Shown here: one piece after another, positions 1-9,170 of the stretch | How the letters are laid out: each line of letters opens with the position of its first letter | Position numbering within the stretch: the stretch's first letter is position 1 | DNA from: Nocardia seriolae NBRC 15557 | Lineage (GTDB): Bacteria; Actinomycetota; Actinomycetes; Mycobacteriales; Mycobacteriaceae | NCBI RefSeq assembly: GCF_007990715.1 | Contig: NZ_BJWY01000008.1 | Coordinates: forward strand, 1-64,000 | Reading direction: 5' to 3' | DNA length: 64,000 nucleotides | Position numbers and translations under genes: made by a program | The notes under the pieces: model-generated | What the model was told of the DNA's origin: nothing | What the model saw: only the letters and a program-made list of their open reading frames with translations | Databases searched by the model: none

Positions 1-1
1 A

Positions 2-115
2 GTACTAACGGATCTGGATATCGCCTTCGTCACCGAGCAGCACGGCCGATGGCAGGTCTGTGAAGTCGCTAGGGGCAACGGGGCCTTCGGTCCATTGCCG
101 GGCCCCTTCAAGTAA
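2..115 (+). CDS. 3' end of an unidentified gene (partial)
   Basis: An open frame enters from the left edge and ends at a TAA. The 37 visible codons encode a peptide ending in GAFGPLPGPFK, with a balanced composition (DLDIAFVTEQ near its start) unlike the Arg/Pro-rich shadow frames of this GC-rich DNA. Family and function cannot be read from so little. The neighbouring downstream gene is on the other strand, so this would be the last gene of a rightward unit. Confidence 0.4.
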   Translation, partial: VLTDLDIAFVTEQHGRWQVCEVARGNGAFGPLPGPFK

Positions 116-492
116 GGGTTCGCCACATCGACTGCTCGGTCATCGGTGCGGCGGACACTGCGACGGCTCATCGGGGTAGTGCCATTCGAAGGATGCTGAA
201 ACCGGCAGATCGGCGCGTTTCAAAGCTGAGATAGCCTGGGCGCATCGACCTTCCGGGGATGCGGTCGACTCGGCGTGGGGGCAGGAACGTTGAGGTGGGC
301 GGGTGGGTGGTGGTGCCGAAGATCCTGGCTGAGGTCGTCGGGGCGGCGATGCTCGGGCTGATGGTTCTCACCTTGCCCGCGTTGGTGCTTTCGCCTGGAC
401 GCCGCTGGTGGTGGCGGATGTGGCGGGGGTCGGTGCGGGAGGTGGCGGCTGCCTCGCTGGGGATGGGTGAAGGCTTGCCGGGGATGGGCGGG
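116..492. other. Intergenic stretch with no supported gene
   Basis: About 375 bases lie between the partial gene at the left edge and the 3' end of the IclR gene. Open frames exist on both strands but have the Gly/Arg/Trp-rich or Pro/Thr-rich composition expected of non-coding frames in GC-rich DNA. One plus-strand frame has a short hydrophobic run near 320-400, with no convincing start or family resemblance. No strong hairpin terminator was seen. Confidence 0.45.
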
Positions 493-1545
493 TCAGCCGC
501 GCAGGGTGGCGGTTACCGCGGTGGCGGCGGTGATGGTGGCGGTGGCCAGGTCGCGGAGGCCGGAGGCGGAGAGGTTGGTGTCGGGGCAGGTGACGATGGA
601 GGCGATGACCGAGCCCTCGGGGGAGAAGATGGGGGCGGCGATGGAGACGACGGCGTTGTGGTCGGTCAGTTCGTCGGGGAGGTAGTCGATGGTGATGAGG
701 TCGGCGATCATTGCCGAGAGGCGGTGGCGCAGCGGGTCGGTGACGGGGGAGCGGCGCAGGCCCGCCAGGGCCTCGAGCATGGGCGCTGATTCGTCGGCGA
801 GGCGTTCGACGGAGTAGCCGCGGTCGCGGATGGCGTCGAGGACCGCGGTGAGGCGGGGGCGGTGCAGGGGGTCGGCGGCGGCCAGCCAGGCGGCGCGCTC
901 GGATTCCGGTGCCCAGGCGATGAATTCGCGGCACACCGGCGGGGCGAAGGGCATGCGGCGGGCGGGGCGGATCCAGGGGACCGAGGGGGTGCCGATGACC
1001 TCGGTGATGACGATGGCGTCGATCCCGGCGTGGCCACTCGCGGGCTTTGCGGAGGTGGCGGGCAGTGGACCTCCCGAATGCTCCAATTCGGCGAGAAATA
1101 CCGGGACGCGCTGTGTGCCGGCGAGGGATTCCATGGGCTCGCGGGCCAGGCGGCGCAGCGGGAAAGCGGTGTCGGCGCGACGAGCGACGGTCAGCAAACC
1201 CAGTCCGAGACTGTAGTTTCCGTCGCCGTCGCGCACGGTCCAGCCGTCCGTGGTGAGCTGGGTCAGGACCGCATGCGCGGTGGCGCGGGACATGCCGGTG
1301 GCGCGGACGATGCGCGCCAGGGAGAGCCGCTCGCCGGGGTGGCGGGAGAGCAGTTCGACGGCCGCGACCACGCGATGGGTGGGCGGCGAGGCGGGGGCTG
1401 GAGCTGGTTCGGCCGCCGTACCCGGTTCGGAAGCGACTGGGGCGGTGGTGGATTCAGGCAACTCGATCCCTGCTGGTGTCGGTCCCGGCGGCGCGGGAGG
1501 GTCGCGCCCGATCGTATCGGTCGGCGCACAGGTATTGACGGTCAC
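493..1545 (-). CDS. IclR-family transcriptional regulator
   Basis: The 350-residue product has a Pro/Ala-rich N-terminal extension of about 55 residues. A winged-helix segment follows (about 57-115: VVAAVELLSRHPGERLSLA, then SRATAHAVLTQL as recognition helix), with an IclR-type effector-binding domain to the C-terminus. IclR proteins bind DNA as dimers and respond to small aromatic or carbon metabolites; the ligand here is unknown. It is divergent from cysD with about 110 bases between, so it may control the sulfate-activation operon, itself, or both; that link is inference. The start used is GTG; the low-complexity N-terminus means a later start is possible. Confidence 0.85.
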   Translation of the reverse strand: MTVNTCAPTDTIGRDPPAPPGPTPAGIELPESTTAPVASEPGTAAEPAPAPASPPTHRVVAAVELLSRHPGERLSLARIVRATGMSRATAHAVLTQLTTDGWTVRDGDGNYSLGLGLLTVARRADTAFPLRRLAREPMESLAGTQRVPVFLAELEHSGGPLPATSAKPASGHAGIDAIVITEVIGTPSVPWIRPARRMPFAPPVCREFIAWAPESERAAWLAAADPLHRPRLTAVLDAIRDRGYSVERLADESAPMLEALAGLRRSPVTDPLRHRLSAMIADLITIDYLPDELTDHNAVVSIAAPIFSPEGSVIASIVTCPDTNLSASGLRDLATATITAATAVTATLRG

Positions 1546-1577
1546 CCGGGTACCGACCTATCGTCGGTGTCACATTA

Positions 1578-1602
1578 TCGAACAATAGCGGCGAATATTC
1601 GA
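1578..1602. promoter_or_regulatory. Inverted repeat in the IclR/cysD divergent promoter region
   Basis: TCGAA and TTCGA flank a 15-base spacer in an unusually AT-rich patch (ATTATCGAACAATAGCGGCG then AATATTCGA). It sits midway between the divergent iclR-type gene and cysD, where an operator would be expected. No site consensus for this regulator is known to me, so assignment to the IclR protein is a guess. Confidence 0.35.
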
Positions 1603-1656
1603 CACCGCAAGTCTCGGGTGCGGAACGGATCGACGCGACGGACGGGTTGAGAAGAG

Positions 1657-2562
1657 ATGCGCGCGGGATATGAGCTGTCGCACCTGAACGCCTTGGAGGC
1701 GGAATCGGTGCACATCATCCGGGAGGTGGCGGCCACCTTCGAGCGGCCGGTGCTGCTGTTCTCCGGTGGTAAGGATTCGGCGGTCATGCTGGAGCTGGCG
1801 CGGCGGGCGTTCTGGCCCGCGCCGCTGCCGTTCCCGTTGCTGCACATCGATACCGGGCGCAATTTCGACGAGGTCATCGACTTCCGGGATCGGACCGTGG
1901 CGCGGCTGGGCGCGCAGCTGCTGGTCGGCAGCGTGCAGGACGATATCGACGCGGGCCGGGTGACCGAGCGGGCGGGCGAGACCCGAAACCGGTTGCAGAC
2001 CACCACCCTGCTGCGCACCATCCGCGAGCACCGCTTCGACGCGGTGTTCGGCGGGGCGCGCCGCGATGAGGAGAAGGCGCGCGCCAAGGAGCGGGTCTTC
2101 AGCTTCCGCGACGAGTACGGCGCGTGGGATCCGCGGGCGCAGCGGCCGGAGGTGTGGAACCTCTACAACGGCCGCCACGCCAAGGGCGAGCACATCCGGG
2201 TGTTCCCGCTGTCCAACTGGACCGAACTCGACATCTGGGAGTACATCGACCAGGCCGAGGTGGAGCTGCCGCCTCTGTACTACGCGCACCGCCGCACCGT
2301 CGTCGAGCGCGACGGAATGCTGCTGGCGGACAACAGGTTCCTGAGCTTCGGCGCGGAGGAGCGGAAGTTCGAGGCCACCGTGCGCTTCCGCACCCTCGGC
2401 GACGCCGACTGCACCGGCTGCGTGGAATCCGCGGCCGCCAACCCGTCCGAGGTGATCGCCGAGACCGCGGTCACCCGCCTCACCGAGCGCGGCGCCACCC
2501 GCGCCGACGACCGAATCTCCGAGTCCGGCATGGAAGATCGCAAGCGAGAGGGTTACTTCTGA
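1657..2562 (+). CDS. cysD: Sulfate adenylyltransferase subunit 2 (CysD)
   Basis: The 301-residue product is the catalytic subunit of ATP sulfurylase, making adenosine 5'-phosphosulfate from sulfate and ATP. It has the PP-loop motif SGGKDS at residues 36-41 and the family segments [15 protein letters not shown] and [15 protein letters not shown]. The length is normal for CysD. The stop overlaps the cysNC start by one base (TGATG), so the two are translationally coupled, as expected for subunits of one enzyme. A purine-rich GAAGAG lies just upstream of the ATG. Confidence 0.97.
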   Translation: MRAGYELSHLNALEAESVHIIREVAATFERPVLLFSGGKDSAVMLELARRAFWPAPLPFPLLHIDTGRNFDEVIDFRDRTVARLGAQLLVGSVQDDIDAGRVTERAGETRNRLQTTTLLRTIREHRFDAVFGGARRDEEKARAKERVFSFRDEYGAWDPRAQRPEVWNLYNGRHAKGEHIRVFPLSNWTELDIWEYIDQAEVELPPLYYAHRRTVVERDGMLLADNRFLSFGAEERKFEATVRFRTLGDADCTGCVESAAANPSEVIAETAVTRLTERGATRADDRISESGMEDRKREGYF

Positions 2563-4424
2563 TGCGCCGCAACCTCTTACGGCTCGCCACCGCCGGCAGT
2601 GTCGACGACGGCAAGTCGACGCTGATCGGGCGGCTGCTGTTCGATTCCAAGAGCCTGTTCAGCGATCAGCTCGACGCCATCGAGCGCGCGAGTCTTTCGC
2701 GCGGCGGCGATGGCCCGGACCTGTCGCTGGTGACCGACGGCCTGCGGGCCGAGCGGGAGCAGGGCATCACCATCGATGTCGCCTACCGGTACTTCACCAC
2801 GCCGCGACGGAAATTCATCATCGCCGACACCCCGGGGCATGTGCAGTACACCCGGAACATGGTGACCGGCGCGTCCACCGCGGACCTGGCGCTCATCCTG
2901 GTCGATGCCCGCAAGGGTGTGTCCGAGCAGACCCGCCGCCACGCCTTCCTGTCCTCGCTGCTGGGCGTCGGGCACCTGGTGTTGTGCGTGAACAAGATGG
3001 ACCTGGTCGACTGGTCTGAGCAGCGGTTCGAGGAAATCCGCTCGGAATTCGCGGATTTCGCCACCAAGCTCGATGTCGGCGACCTCAGCTTCATCCCGGT
3101 CTCGGCGCTGCACGGCGACAATGTGGTGGACCCCTCGGCGCACACCGCCGACTGGTATCCGGGCCCGCCGCTGCTGCGCCACCTCGAAGAGGTGCACGTG
3201 GCCTCCGACCGCAATCTCATCGACAACCGGCTGCCCGTGCAGTACGTCATCCGCCCGCACGGCGAGAACCAGCGCAGCTACGCGGGCACGGTGGCGGGCG
3301 GCATCTTCAAGCCGGGCGACGAGGTCGTGGTGCTGCCCTCGGGCCGCACCAGCCGGGTGAATCAGATCTGGGCCCCGGGCGGCGGCAAGGTGGACGAGGC
3401 GTTCACCGGCATGGCCGTCTCGCTCACCCTCGACGACGAAATCGATATCGGCCGTGGCGATATGCTCGCTCGCCCCGGCAACCAGCCGCACACCGATCGT
3501 GAACTCGACGCCATGGTGTGCTGGTTCTCCGACGACACCGAACTGCGCGCCGGGAACTCCTATTCCATCCGCACCGCCACCCAGACCTCCAAGGTCGAGG
3601 TGAGCGAGCTGGACTACCGGCTCGACGTGAACACCCTGCACCGGCAGTCCGACGCGGATTGCCTGGGGCTCAACGACATCGGACGCGTGACGCTGAAGAG
3701 CCGCCAGGCGCTGCTGTTCGACCCGTACCGGGAGAACCGCGCCACGGGCAGCTTCATCCTCATCGACGAGGCCACCAATCAGACGGTGGCCGCGGGCATG
3801 ATCACCGGACGCTCCACGGGCGCACCGCGAGTCGAGCACAAGGCGTCGAATGTGGTGTGGCACAGCTCCGCCGTGGAGCGCGGGCAGCGGCTCAGCACCG
3901 GCGCGACCGTCTGGCTGACCGGGCTGTCCGGGTCCGGAAAGTCCACCATCGCAGTGGAATTGGAGCGGCAGCTGATCGAATCCGGGCAGCCCGCCTACCT
4001 GCTCGACGGCGACAATCTGCGCCACGGGCTGAACAAGAACCTGGGCTTCACCGACGAGGACCGGCGCGAGAACATCCGTCGCGTCTCCGAGGTGGCGGCG
4101 CTGTTCGCGGACGCGGGCGTGGTCGCCATCGTCTCGCTCATCAGCCCGTTCCGTGCCGAGCGGCGTGAAGCGCGAAAGCTGCACGACACCAGGAACCTGC
4201 GGTTCCGCGAGATCTTCGTCGACACCCCCCTCGAGGAGTGCGAGCTGCGCGACCCGAAGGGCCTGTACCGCAAGGCTCGCGCCGGGGAGCTGCGCGAATT
4301 CACCGGCATCAGCTCGCCCTACGAGCGGCCGGAATTCGCCGACCTGACCATCACCCCCTCGGACGGGACGCCGTCCGAGATCGCCCGTCGAATTCGAGAA
4401 ACCCTAGGAACAACGGATATCTGA
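2562..4424 (+). CDS. cysNC: Bifunctional ATP sulfurylase GTPase subunit / APS kinase (CysN-CysC fusion)
   Basis: The 620-residue product fuses two enzymes. The N-terminal EF-Tu-like GTPase (CysN) has GSVDDGKST at residues 12-20, then DTPGH and NKMD, and drives APS synthesis by CysD. The C-terminal APS kinase (CysC) has P-loop GLSGSGKST near residue 453 and [12 protein letters not shown], making PAPS. This is the fused mycobacterial-type arrangement. The start is the ATG overlapping the cysD stop; a longer same-frame extension begins inside cysD and is rejected. The stop overlaps the next start (TGATG). The operon therefore supplies the sulfuryl donor used by the sulfotransferase encoded 2 kb downstream. 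Confidence 0.97.
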   Translation: MRRNLLRLATAGSVDDGKSTLIGRLLFDSKSLFSDQLDAIERASLSRGGDGPDLSLVTDGLRAEREQGITIDVAYRYFTTPRRKFIIADTPGHVQYTRNMVTGASTADLALILVDARKGVSEQTRRHAFLSSLLGVGHLVLCVNKMDLVDWSEQRFEEIRSEFADFATKLDVGDLSFIPVSALHGDNVVDPSAHTADWYPGPPLLRHLEEVHVASDRNLIDNRLPVQYVIRPHGENQRSYAGTVAGGIFKPGDEVVVLPSGRTSRVNQIWAPGGGKVDEAFTGMAVSLTLDDEIDIGRGDMLARPGNQPHTDRELDAMVCWFSDDTELRAGNSYSIRTATQTSKVEVSELDYRLDVNTLHRQSDADCLGLNDIGRVTLKSRQALLFDPYRENRATGSFILIDEATNQTVAAGMITGRSTGAPRVEHKASNVVWHSSAVERGQRLSTGATVWLTGLSGSGKSTIAVELERQLIESGQPAYLLDGDNLRHGLNKNLGFTDEDRRENIRRVSEVAALFADAGVVAIVSLISPFRAERREARKLHDTRNLRFREIFVDTPLEECELRDPKGLYRKARAGELREFTGISSPYERPEFADLTITPSDGTPSEIARRIRETLGTTDI

Positions 4425-5619
4425 TGACCGACATCGAGAAGGCTGAGCTGCCGCTCACCGACCCGTTCATCGCGGCGGTGACCGAGGCCGAGAAGCTCAT
4501 CGCCGCAGCGGATTTCATCCGCGACCCGCACGACCTCGCCGAAGGTTACGACTATCTGCAGGGCAGCATTGCCGCGGTGTTGCAGCTGTCGCGGGCGCAC
4601 GGCACCTCGCACCCGTACTTCGTGTCCTCCACCGGCCCGTACACCAAGATGGGCCTGGACAATCCGGACACGCTCTACTACCACGCCACCATCGAGCCGG
4701 GCGCGGAATACCTGCTCACCGGCGTGCGCGGCAGCACCGTGGACCTGAGTTTCCAGGTGCTCAAGGGCGATTACACCGCCACCGATGTCCCGAACGGTGA
4801 CGACGCGTTCGACGACCGGCGGCTCGAGATCAATGCCGACGGCAGCTACCAGCTGCCGTCGGGCCGCCCAAGGAGAACCCGGGGCCGAACTACTTCGTGC
4901 TCGGCGAGGGCGCGTCGATGCTGGCCGTGCGCGAGGTGTACGGCGACTGGAATGCCGAGCGCAAGGGCAGCATTCGCATCGAGCGGGTGGACACCATCGG
5001 CACGCCGCCGGTCGAGGCCGGGACCGAGCAGCTGCGCAAGCGCTACCGGGCGGCCGGGCGGATGCTGCTGACCCGGGTGCACACGTGGTTCAACTTCCCC
5101 AAGTGGTTCTACCTGAACCTGCCGGTCAACACGCTGACCGAACCCCGGCTCACCCCGGGCGGATTGAGCACCCAGTACTCGTCGGTCGGGCATTTCGAGC
5201 TCGACGACGATCAGGCGCTGATCATCACCGTGCCGAAATCCGATGCGCCGTATCAGGGTTTCCAGCTGGGTAGCCGCTGGTACATCTCCCTCGATTACGT
5301 CAACCACCAGACCTCGCTGAATCATCGGCAGGCGCAGGTGGATCCGGACGGCATGATCCGCATGGTCGTGTCGGCGCGAAACCCGGGCGTCACCAACTGG
5401 ATCGAGACCACCGGGCGCAAGCTGGGCATCCTCCAGTTCCGCTGGCAGCGCGTGGGCCGGGAGATCACCCCCGCGGACGGCCCGACCATCGAACTGGTGC
5501 CTTTCGACAAAGTGGCTGAACGCCTGCCCAACTACGAACACAATCGAATCGACGAGGCCGGATGGCGCGAGCGAATCGCCGCCCGCCAGCGCGCCTTCGC
5601 GGAAAGGATGCTCGGATGA
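4424..5619 (+). pseudogene. DUF1214-type conserved protein, frameshifted
   Basis: Two adjacent frames together encode one protein of about 398 residues. The first runs from the ATG coupled to cysNC to SYQLPSG; the second resumes at once with PPKENPGPNYFVLGEG and continues to the stop overlapping the SDR start. Adding one base in the GGG run at 4861-4863 restores one frame and makes the length divisible by three. The C-terminal half (THTWFNFPKWFYLNLPVNT onward) resembles DUF1214 proteins of unknown function. It sits where I recall an Rv3531c-like gene lying beside Rv3530c/Rv3529c-like genes. It is either a true frameshift or a sequencing error. Confidence 0.7.
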
Positions 5620-6461
5620 GTATCGACAACTCTGGTAACTCTCAGGGGCAAGCCCCTGAAACCCCCAACCGGCTCCGGACGGGTCTGCTGGCGGGCAAGG
5701 TCGTGGTTGTCAGCGGCATCGGGCCGGGCCTGGGTCGTTCGATCGCACTCGAGGCCGCCGCGGCTGGGGCGAATGTCGTGTTGGCGGCGCGCACGGAATC
5801 CCGCCTCAAAGAAGTTGCCGAGGAGATCGCGGCCGAGGGGGGCGCGAAAACGCTGTGCGTGGCAACCGATATCACCGATGACGCCACCGTCGCCAACCTG
5901 GCGAAGCGCACCGTCGAGACCTTCGGCCGGGTGGATGCACTCGTGAACAACGCGTTCAAGGTCCCGTCCATGAAGCCGTTGGCGCGCACCGACTTCGAGC
6001 AGATCCGCGAGAGCGTGGACCTCACCGTGCTCGGCAATCTGCGCATGACCCAGGCGTTCACCGACGCGCTCGCCGAGACCAAGGGCTCGGTCGTCACGGT
6101 CAACTCCATGGTGCTGCGCCACTCCGAACCCCGCTACGGCAGCTACAAGATCGCCAAGGCGGCCTTGCTCGCCATGTCCCAGACGCTGGCGACCGAGCTG
6201 GGGGAGAAGGGGATTCGCGTCAACAGCGTGCTCCCCGGCTACATCTGGACCGACCAGCTCAAGTGGTACTTCGGCGAGATCGCCAAGAAGTACGGCATCA
6301 CCGAGGAACAGGTCTACCAGCAGACCGCCTCCAAATCCGACCTGAAGCGGCTGCCGCTACCCGACGAGATCGCCCAGACCATCGTCTTCCTGATGTCACC
6401 GTGGGCCAATGCCATCACCGGGCAGACCATCGACGTCAACTGCGGCGAATACCACGTCTGA
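5616..6461 (+). CDS. Short-chain dehydrogenase/reductase (SDR)
   Basis: The 281-residue SDR has a modified glycine-rich nucleotide motif (SGIGPGLGRS near residue 31), NNA in LVNNAFK, catalytic Ser in VNSMV and YGSYKIAK as the Tyr/Lys pair, so it should be an active NAD(P)-dependent oxidoreductase. The start chosen is the ATG overlapping the upstream stop (ATGA). Its first codons lie in a dispersed repeat (5627-5668), so the N-terminal residues NSGNSQGQAPETPN are probably repeat-derived. It lies between two interrupted genes and resembles, by order, the SDR of the mycobacterial Rv3531c-Rv3529c set. Substrate unknown. Confidence 0.88.
   Translation: MSIDNSGNSQGQAPETPNRLRTGLLAGKVVVVSGIGPGLGRSIALEAAAAGANVVLAARTESRLKEVAEEIAAEGGAKTLCVATDITDDATVANLAKRTVETFGRVDALVNNAFKVPSMKPLARTDFEQIRESVDLTVLGNLRMTQAFTDALAETKGSVVTVNSMVLRHSEPRYGSYKIAKAALLAMSQTLATELGEKGIRVNSVLPGYIWTDQLKWYFGEIAKKYGITEEQVYQQTASKSDLKRLPLPDEIAQTIVFLMSPWANAITGQTIDVNCGEYHV
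5627..5668. repeat. Dispersed short repeat, copy A
   Basis: This copy contains CAACTCTGG, AACTCTCAGGGG and CCCCTGAAACCCCC with a short internal hairpin (AGGGG/CCCCT). The same core recurs at 20799-20840 and 28214-28256. This copy overlaps the start of the SDR gene and is translated as its N-terminal tail. Confidence 0.65.
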
Positions 6462-6480
6462 GCAAGGAGTTTCACCCACC

Positions 6481-7614
6481 CTGACCGGACGTACCAACGT
6501 CGGCACCGTCGAAGACCTGCACCACTCGGCGTCGAAAGTCTGCGGCCTCACCGATTTCGGCTCCGACGACTACCTCGAGGCACTCGGCGTCCTACTGGAC
6601 TCCTACCAGCGCGACGCCGGCCTCACCGAACTCGGCTCCAAAATGAGCCGCTTCTTCCTCCGCGGCGCGCTGGTCGCCCGCGCCCTGAGCGAGGCCTCCT
6701 GGGCAGCGCACCCGACCCACACCGAAACCCAGATCACCAGACCGATTTTCGTAACCGGCCTACCCCGCACCGGCACCACCGCCCTCCACCGCCTCCTCGC
6801 CGCCGACCCGCAGCACCAGGCCCTGGAAATGTGGCTCGCCGACTTCCCCCAGCCCCGCCCCCCGCGCGACACCTAGGCTGACAACCCCGTCTACCAGGCC
6901 GTCGACCAGGGCTTCGCCCAGCACCGGATCGAAAACCCGGAATACATGGGCCTGCACTACATGACCGCCGCCGAGCCCGAGGAATGCTGGCAACTCCTGC
7001 GCCAGACGGTGAAATCCATCTCCTACGAATCGCTGGCCTACCTGCCCACCTATTCGGAGTGGCTGCGCAAACAGGACTGGACCGACGCCTACGCGCGGCA
7101 CAAGAAGAACCTCCAACTGATCGGCCTGGGCGATGAGCGCCGCTGGATCCTCAAAAACCCCAGCCACCTCTTCGCCCTCGACGCGCTGATGGCGGTCTAC
7201 CCGGACGCGCTGATCATCCAGACCCACCGTGACCCGGTCACCATCGTGGGCTCCTCGTGCAGCCTCTCCGAGGCCACCACCCAGGGCTGGTCCACCACCT
7301 TCGTAGGCGACAAGATCGGCTTCTCCCAGCTCGAGCTCTGGTCCCGCGGCCTACGCGAATTCACCGCCGCCCGCGCCCGCTACAACCCGGACCAGTTCCT
7401 GGACATCGAATTCGACGAACTGCGGGCCGATCCGTTCGCCACGATCGAGAAGATCTACACCACCTTCGGCCTCGACTACACCGACTCGGCGCGCGAGGCC
7501 ATGACCACCCTCGACGAGGAGAGCAAGTCCGGAGATCGCAAACCGACTCACCGGTACTCGCTTTCCGACTACGGCCTGACCGAAGACCAGGTCCGAGCCG
7601 AATTCCGCCTCTGA
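6481..7614 (+). pseudogene. PAPS-type sulfotransferase family gene with in-frame TAG
   Basis: The frame encodes about 377 residues if the TAG at 6874-6876 is read through. The same frame continues on both sides (FPQPRPPRDT, stop, ADNPVYQAVDQGF), so this is a nonsense change, most simply TGG to TAG. The PAPS-binding loop VTGLPRTGTTALHRLL lies near residue 92; later segments ILKNPSHLFALDALMAVYPD and IIQTHRDPV are typical of the family. AAGGAG at 6464-6469 points to a CTG start at 6481; no ATG is well placed. It resembles the Rv3529c-type proteins by order and length. Downstream of cysDNC it would use the PAPS made there. Confidence 0.75.
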
Positions 7615-7628
7615 CCAACAAAGCCCAA

Positions 7629-7657
7629 CGGCCGGGTGCGCAACGCGCACCCGGCCG
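7629..7657. terminator. Stem-loop terminator after the sulfotransferase gene
   Basis: A perfect 13-bp GC-rich stem (CGGCCGGGTGCGC and its complement) closes a 3-base AAC loop 15 bases after the sulfotransferase stop. There is no U-tract, which is common for actinobacterial terminators. It separates the rightward sulfur operon from the leftward cluster that follows. Confidence 0.75.
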
Positions 7658-7688
7658 CTGCTGCGGACGTTGCCGACTGCTCACGTCG

Positions 7689-7979
7689 TCAGCCCGTAGC
7701 CGTCGATCCGTTGCCTGCTTCGCTCTCCCTGAGTCGCTGGCTGCGTAGTTCGAGCAGATACCGCCGAAATTCGCCGCCAGCGGCTCGGCAGGCATCGTTG
7801 TCGTGGGCGTCCGGAAGAGCGTCGATGTCCCGTCCCGAAAACACCGCATGCACAGGCGGTTTCGCATGCCAGGCCGGATGCTGGCGGATTGAATCCCAAG
7901 GATCCTGTTCAGGAGGGTCGCCGGGGGCGACGTATGGATGGTCATCCTCATCTCCAGCGATCGGGCACGCCGGAAGGCC
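7689..7979 (-). pseudogene. Small acidic reading frame without a start codon
   Basis: Directly after the TAA of the winged-helix gene the same frame stays open for 97 codons and reads like protein: DEDDHPYVAPGDPPEQDPWD, then IRQHPAWHAKPPVHAVFSGR and EFRRYLLELRSQRLRESEAG. Its composition is far more protein-like than the other two leftward frames here. It has no ATG, GTG or TTG near its front. One extra base around 7941-7945 would join it to an ATG already present there. It may be a small conserved gene with a start-proximal indel, or a remnant. Function unknown. Confidence 0.4.
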
Positions 7980-8234
7980 TTACGGCATCCGTACGTATTC
8001 GATGTAAGGGGGCTTGTTGATCACCAACCGGCCGCGCTCGGTCGGTCGCCAGTTGGCTGGGCGTTGCTGCGTGCTCAGTGCCAAGCCGGTGCGAGCCAGG
8101 CGTAGCAGCGCGCGGCGGACCGACCCTTCGCTCAGCCGGGTAGTCAGTCGGATCCGCTGGACCGTGAGGACCTGCATCCCGTTCGAATAGAACAGGGCAC
8201 CAAGAACTTTCGCTTCCGGTTCGGACAATGCCAT
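7980..8234 (-). CDS. Small winged-helix DNA-binding protein
   Basis: The 84-residue product begins MALSEPEAKVLGALFYSNGM and contains RLTTRLSEGSVRRALLRLAR, a compact winged helix-turn-helix with the recognition helix near residues 35-45 and a C-terminal beta wing. It has no other domain, so it probably acts as a small repressor or accessory factor. The start has GAGGTGCGG upstream. A two-site GntR-type operator (8272-8312) lies about 38 bases upstream, so it is probably a target of the GntR regulator encoded next to it. Confidence 0.7.
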   Translation of the reverse strand: MALSEPEAKVLGALFYSNGMQVLTVQRIRLTTRLSEGSVRRALLRLARTGLALSTQQRPANWRPTERGRLVINKPPYIEYVRMP

Positions 8235-8271
8235 CGCCGCACCTCGTAGTCACTCGCCGACTTCATCGCTA

Positions 8272-8312
8272 AGTGGTCTATGCCACTGTAGCTCAAAGTG
8301 GCATAGACCACT
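8272..8312. promoter_or_regulatory. Double GntR-type operator upstream of the winged-helix gene
   Basis: AGTGGTCTATGCCACT (8272-8287) and its exact reverse complement (8297-8312) flank a 9-base spacer. Each 16-mer is itself a near-palindrome (AGTGG N6 CCACT) closely matching the published DasR/GntR-HutC consensus AGTGGTCTAGACCACT. TATGCCACT is repeated in the promoter of the gntR-type gene itself (9123-9131), which ties the sites to that regulator. Confidence 0.75.
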
Positions 8313-8352
8313 CGAAGAATCGGAGAATATCTGGGTTGGCGATCGTCGCTGG

Positions 8353-9099
8353 TTAGACGTCCACGGGGTATTCCTGCTTGAAGGCCCACCGCTCGGGCGG
8401 ATAGACAGCTTCGTCGAATTGGATTGCGGTGTCGGCGGAGTCGTATGCAACCAGCCAGTACACCAGTACCGGGGAGGGGGTCGGCAGATCCAGCGCGGCA
8501 CGCTCGTGCTCGGTCGCGAACCGGGAGCATCCGCGATCGCGGGCCGATGTGGCGCGGATTCCAGCAGCTTTCGCGAGGTAGCCGAGTGTGCCGCCGCCGA
8601 CGCGTTCGGCAAGTAGCAGCCTCGGCGCGGCATCGGCCAGAGTTGCGGGGAACCATGATGTCGACAGTTCGACGAGGCCGCTGATCTCGCTGGTGATGAT
8701 CCGCTGACGCTGGATCACCGGACTGCCGGCGAGGAGGCCGAGGGCTTCCGTCACGTAATCAGGGCCGTCGACGATGCCGACGAATGGGAACTCCACGCTT
8801 TCCGAGTCGGAATACGCGGTTCCCAGTGCGGCGGCGCGCGCGAGGCGCTCGCGCGCCCGCGGCGCGGCATGCGGCTCACGTACGAATGTTCCTGCGCCCT
8901 GCCGTGATTCGACGAGACCGTCTTGACGTAGTGCTTGCAGTGCTTTCGCCGCGGTCGGTCGGGCAACGCTCCATGCGGCAGCCAGTTCCCGCTCGGAAGG
9001 CACCTCCGCACCGGGAGGCAGATCGCCTCGAATGATCTGGTCCTTCAGATAGCCGAAGATCTGCTTGTACTTCGGCAGCACCTCTTGGATCTCGGGCAA
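8353..9099 (-). CDS. GntR/HutC-family regulator with UTRA effector domain
   Basis: An N-terminal GntR winged helix (about 5-75: PKYKQIFGYLKDQIIRGDL, PSERELAAAWSVARPTAAKA, LVESRQGAGTFV) precedes a UTRA-type ligand domain to the C-terminus. The start is probably the TTG at 9099, because GGAGGT lies six bases before it. The ATG at 9123 has no ribosome site and overlaps the TATGCCACT operator half. The product would be about 248 residues. Operator-like sites occur at its own promoter, shared with the divergent DUF1152 gene, and in front of the winged-helix gene, suggesting autoregulation and a three-gene local regulon. The ligand is unknown. Confidence 0.85.
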   Translation of the reverse strand: MPEIQEVLPKYKQIFGYLKDQIIRGDLPPGAEVPSERELAAAWSVARPTAAKALQALRQDGLVESRQGAGTFVREPHAAPRARERLARAAALGTAYSDSESVEFPFVGIVDGPDYVTEALGLLAGSPVIQRQRIITSEISGLVELSTSWFPATLADAAPRLLLAERVGGGTLGYLAKAAGIRATSARDRGCSRFATEHERAALDLPTPSPVLVYWLVAYDSADTAIQFDEAVYPPERWAFKQEYPVDV

Positions 9100-9122
9100 C
9101 CCGACACCTCCGTCAACTACCA

Positions 9123-9141
9123 TATGCCACTAGCCACTATA
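9123..9141. promoter_or_regulatory. GntR-type operator in the gntR/DUF1152 divergent promoter
   Basis: TATGCCACTAGCCACTATA contains the nine bases TATGCCACT found in the double operator at 8272-8312, followed by a second, degenerate CCACT half. It lies between the leftward regulator gene and the rightward DUF1152 gene, placed to control both. Confidence 0.6.
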
Positions 9142-9170
9142 CGGACTGCGGAACAGGCGTCAGGGGAGTT

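Noticed and set aside
2577..4184. Long minus-strand open frame across cysNC
   Set aside because: It mirrors a gene with clear CysN/CysC motifs; composition is His/Val/Gly-rich without any domain. Same reasoning for the minus frames over 19962-22235, 21994-23490 and 31596-33233.
6874..6876. TAG as a recoded or readthrough codon in the sulfotransferase
   Set aside because: No recoding machinery or signal is visible and the other interrupted genes suggest error or decay; a point change is simpler.
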